Part shown: in pieces, positions 60,704 through 64,000 of the stretch | How positions within the stretch are numbered: the stretch's first letter is position 1 | Layout: each line of letters starts with the position of its first letter | Assembly: GCA_030145275.1 (NCBI GenBank) | Contig: JAQYVV010000004.1 | Span: 1 to 64,000 of the forward strand | Length of the DNA stretch: 64,000 nt | Source of the DNA: Desulfurivibrionaceae bacterium | GTDB taxonomy: Bacteria > Desulfobacterota > Desulfobulbia > Desulfobulbales > VMSU01 | Direction: 5' to 3' | Made by a program: the position numbers and the translations under genes | The notes under the pieces: model-generated | The model's input: only the letters and a program-made list of their open reading frames with translations | Told to the model about the DNA's origin: nothing | The model's database searches: none

Positions 60704-62023
60704 TTAAAAAGTATAACTCAGCGATGTTGAGGTTATATTTTTACGATATGTATAAGTAGCAACTGTAGATTTTGATTCTGTATATGTATGTTTTGCCTGC
60801 AAACCAACATTTTTTCTTTTATTGGCAGACTGCCACAATTTTTTTGTAACACCTAAGGACAAGACTTGGACGGTATCTGAACGCCGGACTGACTCTCCTG
60901 GTTTTATGGTGTCATAGTCGGTGCTTTTCGCAGCAAGGCTTGAGAATATGGAAAAATTGTGAGGTAGGAAGCGATCATATCTCAGCGACCATTTGAAATG
61001 ATCATAACTATTGAAGGCGGTACCCGAATTTTCACGTTCTTTGCCAAGGGAGAAAGAGAATCGGTTGTCACCTGCTATTAAAATTGGGTTCACCGAAAGC
61101 GTATAATGTGTGGCATCTTTATCACTGCTGTCATGCTGGGCATATTTTTTTTTACTAAAACCTGTTGATACAGAAATTAGAAAGTTAGGGTCTAGCATAA
61201 AAGCGATTGAAGTAGTAGCACCAGTTTGCCTCATGTACGGTGCGTAATCCAATTTAATGTCGTTGAACGTACCTTGGATTTCCCAAAGATAGTTTTTGTC
61301 CTGGAACGCTGCCCCTGTGGTGATACCTGACAGAGTGAGGTCAAGATCTTTGTAACTTGTGTAGAATGAATTAAAATTAAGAGCAGTGGTTTTCCATGAA
61401 AATTTGCTGTCTTCAAACTTGTAAATATGAGTCGCTGTTAGCGTTGTGTTGATAATCTCTTCTGTAACAGGTGAATCTGTGCTGAAAGTGCCGACGTTAG
61501 GGAGAACTAGTGTATCGGCATTTGGCGCGGTTTTAGCGTTGTCATCAAAACTGAGCTCTAAGGAAAACATTCCGGTTAAGAAATGCCGTTTTTCTGTGGA
61601 GGCAATAGCTGCTAAGTAGATATCTATGTTTTTTTTCACTGCATCAGGAGGGGAGTCAGACAATACTTCATAAAAGTACTGTTTTGCCACTTCATATGCG
61701 CCTAATCGCATATGGCATCGAGCTATTTCAAGTTTGACCCGGACAGCATTCGGGATCATAATGAGTATTCTGTCGAAAGCCATTAAAGCTGACTCGTAAT
61801 CACCTTTTTCAAAGGCGGCACGTCCAAGGAAAAAGCTGACATCTAGATTTGCAGGGTCAAGTAGGAATGCTTTGTGAAAGGCCTTGTAGGCAGTATCGAA
61901 ATCTTTGGAGAAAAGGGAGGCCTTGCCTTCATTGACTAGGGAATCAATATTCTGCCCTTCGGCTTTTGCAGAAAATGAAAGTGATGAAAAAATAAAAAGG
62001 AAAAAAAGGAGGTATTTGCACAT
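60704..62023 (-). CDS. Slam-like outer-membrane protein (TPR plus beta-barrel), candidate type XI translocator
   Basis: The 439-residue protein has a signal peptide (MCKYLLFFLFIFSSLSFSAK), an N-terminal TPR region (about 25-150: DTAYKAFHKAFLLDPANLDV, GDYESALMAFDRILIMIPNA, then RVKLEIARCHMRLGAYEVAK and DAVKKNIDIYLAAI) and a C-terminal barrel of alternating strands ending in SLSYTF, the C-terminal Phe expected of BAM substrates. The PNAxRVKLEIAR...IDIYLAAI block resembles the surface lipoprotein assembly modifier family (Slam/DUF560). ATG 62023 is chosen over a TTG at 62092 because it gives a proper signal peptide. It is the first gene of the minus-strand cassette, 29 bases before the FecR gene. 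Confidence 0.78.
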   Translation of the reverse strand: MCKYLLFFLFIFSSLSFSAKAEGQNIDSLVNEGKASLFSKDFDTAYKAFHKAFLLDPANLDVSFFLGRAAFEKGDYESALMAFDRILIMIPNAVRVKLEIARCHMRLGAYEVAKQYFYEVLSDSPPDAVKKNIDIYLAAIASTEKRHFLTGMFSLELSFDDNAKTAPNADTLVLPNVGTFSTDSPVTEEIINTTLTATHIYKFEDSKFSWKTTALNFNSFYTSYKDLDLTLSGITTGAAFQDKNYLWEIQGTFNDIKLDYAPYMRQTGATTSIAFMLDPNFLISVSTGFSKKKYAQHDSSDKDATHYTLSVNPILIAGDNRFSFSLGKERENSGTAFNSYDHFKWSLRYDRFLPHNFSIFSSLAAKSTDYDTIKPGESVRRSDTVQVLSLGVTKKLWQSANKRKNVGLQAKHTYTESKSTVATYTYRKNITSTSLSYTF

Positions 62024-62120
62024 TGTAAAACCATGACTAGGTTGAGTGGAGGTATTTGTTCTGATATTAGTAAGTCTCACAGGCCTTGGCAACTTTTTAT
62101 TCCGGTTTATTTTGATATGC

Positions 62121-62148
62121 TTGACAAAATATAAGAATATGGTATTAA
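62121..62148 (+). promoter_or_regulatory. Sigma-70-type promoter upstream of rplU
   Basis: TTGACA (62121-62126) with TATTAA (62143-62148), 16 bases apart. It lies in the divergent gap between the Slam-like gene and rplU, about 110 bases before the rplU ATG. Confidence 0.6.
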
Positions 62149-62257
62149 TGTCCGATTCTGAAAATACGGTTCATAATCTTTTGGGCGGTACTTAAAATTA
62201 TTGACTTTAATTCCAATTTTATTGGATATAGACAGCTTAAATTGTTTGGAGGAATTT

Positions 62258-62569
62258 ATGTACGCAATTATTCGCACCGGTGGTAAGCAATACCATGTGT
62301 CCCAGGGAGAGCGTCTTCGGGTTGAAAAACTTGATGGCGAAGTTGGTGATTCAATCGATATTGAAGATGTCCTCATGGTTGTAGATGGGGAAGAAATAAA
62401 GCTGGGTCAGCCTATCGTTGAAGGCGCGAAAGTCAGTGCAAAAATTATTGAGCAGGATAAAGCAAAGAAGGTCCTGGTTTATAAGAAGAAGAAAAGAAAA
62501 GGGTACGAGGTAAAGAAAGGACATCGTCAATTTTACACAGCCCTTGAAATTACTGGTATTTCATCATAA
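62258..62569 (+). CDS. rplU: 50S ribosomal protein L21
   Basis: The 103-residue protein begins [20 protein letters not shown], the bL21 signature, and has [20 protein letters not shown] and [29 protein letters not shown] precedes ATG 62258; a longer frame from 62201 is rejected. It is coupled closely with rpmA (40-base gap). Confidence 0.97.
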   Translation: MYAIIRTGGKQYHVSQGERLRVEKLDGEVGDSIDIEDVLMVVDGEEIKLGQPIVEGAKVSAKIIEQDKAKKVLVYKKKKRKGYEVKKGHRQFYTALEITGISS

Positions 62570-62609
62570 TCTAAAAAAACGCGATTCACGATATACAAGA
62601 GGTTTTATT

Positions 62610-62876
62610 ATGGCTCATAAGAAAGCAGGTGGTAGTACTAGGAATGGTCGTGACAGTAACGCCCAGAGACGCGGTGTGAAAAAATTCGGTGGCCAGATTG
62701 TTAAGGCTGGAAATATTTTAGTGCGTCAGCTCGGCACAAAAATTCATCCAGGTAGCAATGTCGGTCTTGGCCGAGATTATACACTCTTTGCCAAAACTGA
62801 TGGTGTTGTTACATACGAAGACTTTGGTCGCAATCGCAAAAGAGTAAGTATTTATCCCCAAGAGACAAATTCATAA
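62610..62876 (+). CDS. rpmA: 50S ribosomal protein L27
   Basis: The 88-residue protein begins [20 protein letters not shown] and has [20 protein letters not shown], the bL27 signature that reaches the peptidyl-transferase centre. The ATG at 62610 follows AAGAGGT. A terminator-like structure separates it from obgE. Confidence 0.97.
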   Translation: MAHKKAGGSTRNGRDSNAQRRGVKKFGGQIVKAGNILVRQLGTKIHPGSNVGLGRDYTLFAKTDGVVTYEDFGRNRKRVSIYPQETNS

Positions 62877-62913
62877 TTAGTCTGCTTTTTTTTTGCATGA
62901 CTAATATCTAAAC

Positions 62914-62958
62914 AACGGAAAGATTGGGGTATAACCCCTATTTTTCCGTTTTCCTTTT
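62914..62958 (+). terminator. Terminator between rpmA and obgE
   Basis: AACGGAAA pairs with TTTCCGTT, with an inner stem GGGGT/ACCCC, followed by a T-rich stretch (TTTTCCTTTTTTT). It suggests that obgE is partly separate in transcription from rplU-rpmA. Confidence 0.75.
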
Positions 62959-62986
62959 TTTAACTGGCACATTACAATAAAAAAAA

Positions 62987-63994
62987 ATGGCGTTCATCGA
63001 TGAAGCAAAATTCTTTGTCAAAGGCGGAGATGGCGGACGCGGATGTATCAGTTTCCGACGTGAAAAATTTGTTCCAAAAGGCGGCCCCGATGGTGGTGAT
63101 GGCGGGAATGGGGGCTCTATAATTATAGAGGCCACTAAACGCCTCCTATCCCTTCTTGATTTTCGTTACTCCTCTCATTTTAACGCAAAAAATGGTGTCC
63201 ATGGTCTTGGTAAGAAAATGCACGGCCGTGGTGGGGATGATAAAATTGTTTTGGTTCCTCTTGGCTCGATTATTAAAGATGCTGAAGATGATCATGTCCT
63301 AGCTGATCTAACCCGCGAGGGTGACCGTTTTGTCGCTGCGACCGGTGGCAAGGGTGGGGGGGGGAATGTTCATTATGCCTCTGGTCAGAATCGCGCACCA
63401 AGAAGAGCGGGTAAAGGGACTCCTGGTGAAGAACGGTGGCTCAAGATTGAGCTGAAACTCCTTGCTGATGTCGGTCTTATCGGCTTGCCAAATGCCGGTA
63501 AATCAACTCTTCTCTCTAAATTATCTGCAGCTAATCCAAAGGTTGCAGCATATCCATTTACAACCCTAGAACCAAAGCTTGGCATTTTACAACTGGAATA
63601 CCGAGACCCCTGTATTATTGCAGATATCCCAGGCATCATCGAAGGCGCTCATGCCGGAGCCGGTTTAGGACACAAGTTTCTTAGACACGTTGAAAGGACT
63701 AAAATTCTTTTACATGTTCTCGATGCCGGTAGTTCTTATTCTGATCCTCTTGAAGATTTTAAAACTCTTGAAAATGAACTCGCGCTTTATAAAGATGAAC
63801 TTATTCAAAGAAAGCGTCTCATCGTTCTCAATAAAATTGATCTCCTGGAAGACCCGCTTGCGGTTGAACAACTGCTTGAAAAAACAGGTGAATTAGGACA
63901 TGATGTTTTATCTGTATCTGCCCTCGAAGGTGATGGGATAAGCGCATTGAAGGAAAAGATAGGCGATATCATGGATGAAATAAGCGATTTATGA
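62987..63994 (+). CDS. obgE: GTPase ObgE/CgtA
   Basis: Obg is an essential GTPase in 50S assembly and stress control. The 335-residue protein has the Gly-rich Obg fold (about 1-155; GGDGGRGCISFRREKFVPKG) and the G domain: P-loop GLPNAGKSTLLSKL near 163, switch I with FTTLEPKLG, DIPGIIEGAHAGAGLG near 207, and NKIDLLED near 280. It lacks the longer C-terminal extension of some members. The ATG follows an A-run without a Shine-Dalgarno. A nine-G run lies at 63356-63364. Confidence 0.96.
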   Translation: MAFIDEAKFFVKGGDGGRGCISFRREKFVPKGGPDGGDGGNGGSIIIEATKRLLSLLDFRYSSHFNAKNGVHGLGKKMHGRGGDDKIVLVPLGSIIKDAEDDHVLADLTREGDRFVAATGGKGGGGNVHYASGQNRAPRRAGKGTPGEERWLKIELKLLADVGLIGLPNAGKSTLLSKLSAANPKVAAYPFTTLEPKLGILQLEYRDPCIIADIPGIIEGAHAGAGLGHKFLRHVERTKILLHVLDAGSSYSDPLEDFKTLENELALYKDELIQRKRLIVLNKIDLLEDPLAVEQLLEKTGELGHDVLSVSALEGDGISALKEKIGDIMDEISDL

Positions 63995-64000
63995 CAATTC

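Overview
The window is a chromosomal segment of a Gram-negative, flagellated bacterium, most likely a sulfate- or sulfur-metabolising member of the Desulfobacterota (Desulfobulbales-like). The support is the gene order (TPR lipoprotein, radical SAM TIGR03960, rng, rplU, rpmA, obg; ftsE-ftsX-envC-ctpA; two sigma-54 activators before the flagellar operon), a 12-haem periplasmic cytochrome c and a CooC-type ATPase. The assignment is by inference, not by database search. No tRNA gene, CRISPR array, transposase or prophage is visible; the only rRNA is the 3' end of a 5S gene at the left edge.

Layout. 1-6835: 5S rRNA end, rsmI, rlmE, yebC, ruvC, ruvA, ruvB, panB (RNA modification, recombination, pantothenate). 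7096-10411: motA, motB, a PilZ-like protein and a dodecahaem cytochrome. 10670-15168 (minus): ftsE, ftsX, envC-like and ctpA, a cell-division/peptidoglycan operon. 15569-20141: a receiver-less sigma-54 activator, a TPR protein and an NtrC-type response regulator. 20390-32967: flgB, flgC, fliE, fliF, fliG, fliH, fliI, fliJ, motE-like, fliK, flgD, flgE, with good sigma-54 promoter matches before flgB and fliK, so the two activators are the obvious candidates to control the operon. 33075-33833: cooC (minus). 34245-47050: ileS, lspA, fabD, ffh, rpsP, khpA, rimM, trmD, a SPOUT methyltransferase, rplS, rnhB, yraN, pdxA, tmk. 47523-54555: TPR lipoprotein, LolB-like lipoprotein, TIGR03960 protein, rng. 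54819-62023 (minus): a three-gene accessory cassette. 62258-63994: rplU, rpmA, obgE.

Two things stand out. First, the minus-strand cassette at 54.8-62.0 kb splits the expected rng-rplU neighbourhood. It encodes a Slam-like outer-membrane protein (TPR plus beta-barrel), a 1187-residue FecR-domain protein whose C-terminus carries a transferrin-binding-protein-B-like barrel signature, and a CHASE2 adenylate cyclase. I read it as a candidate type XI secretion pair with a FecR-containing cargo, linked to cAMP signalling.

Second, nearly every long intergenic gap is filled by members of a family of nested palindromic repeats. They have a few kinds of outer arm (called here A, B, C, D, E), and inside them shorter modules recur in different combinations. 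Comparing copies shows exact presence/absence of a 17-bp module (CGGAGTCTNCGCTTACC, always next to TG) and of a 26-bp module (CACCCCAAGGG...TTGGGCG) at identical boundaries in otherwise unrelated host repeats. The repeats lie just 3' of genes, and several supply a stop codon or, for pdxA, the start codon. This looks like a modular, nested, small mobile-repeat system that I do not recognise.
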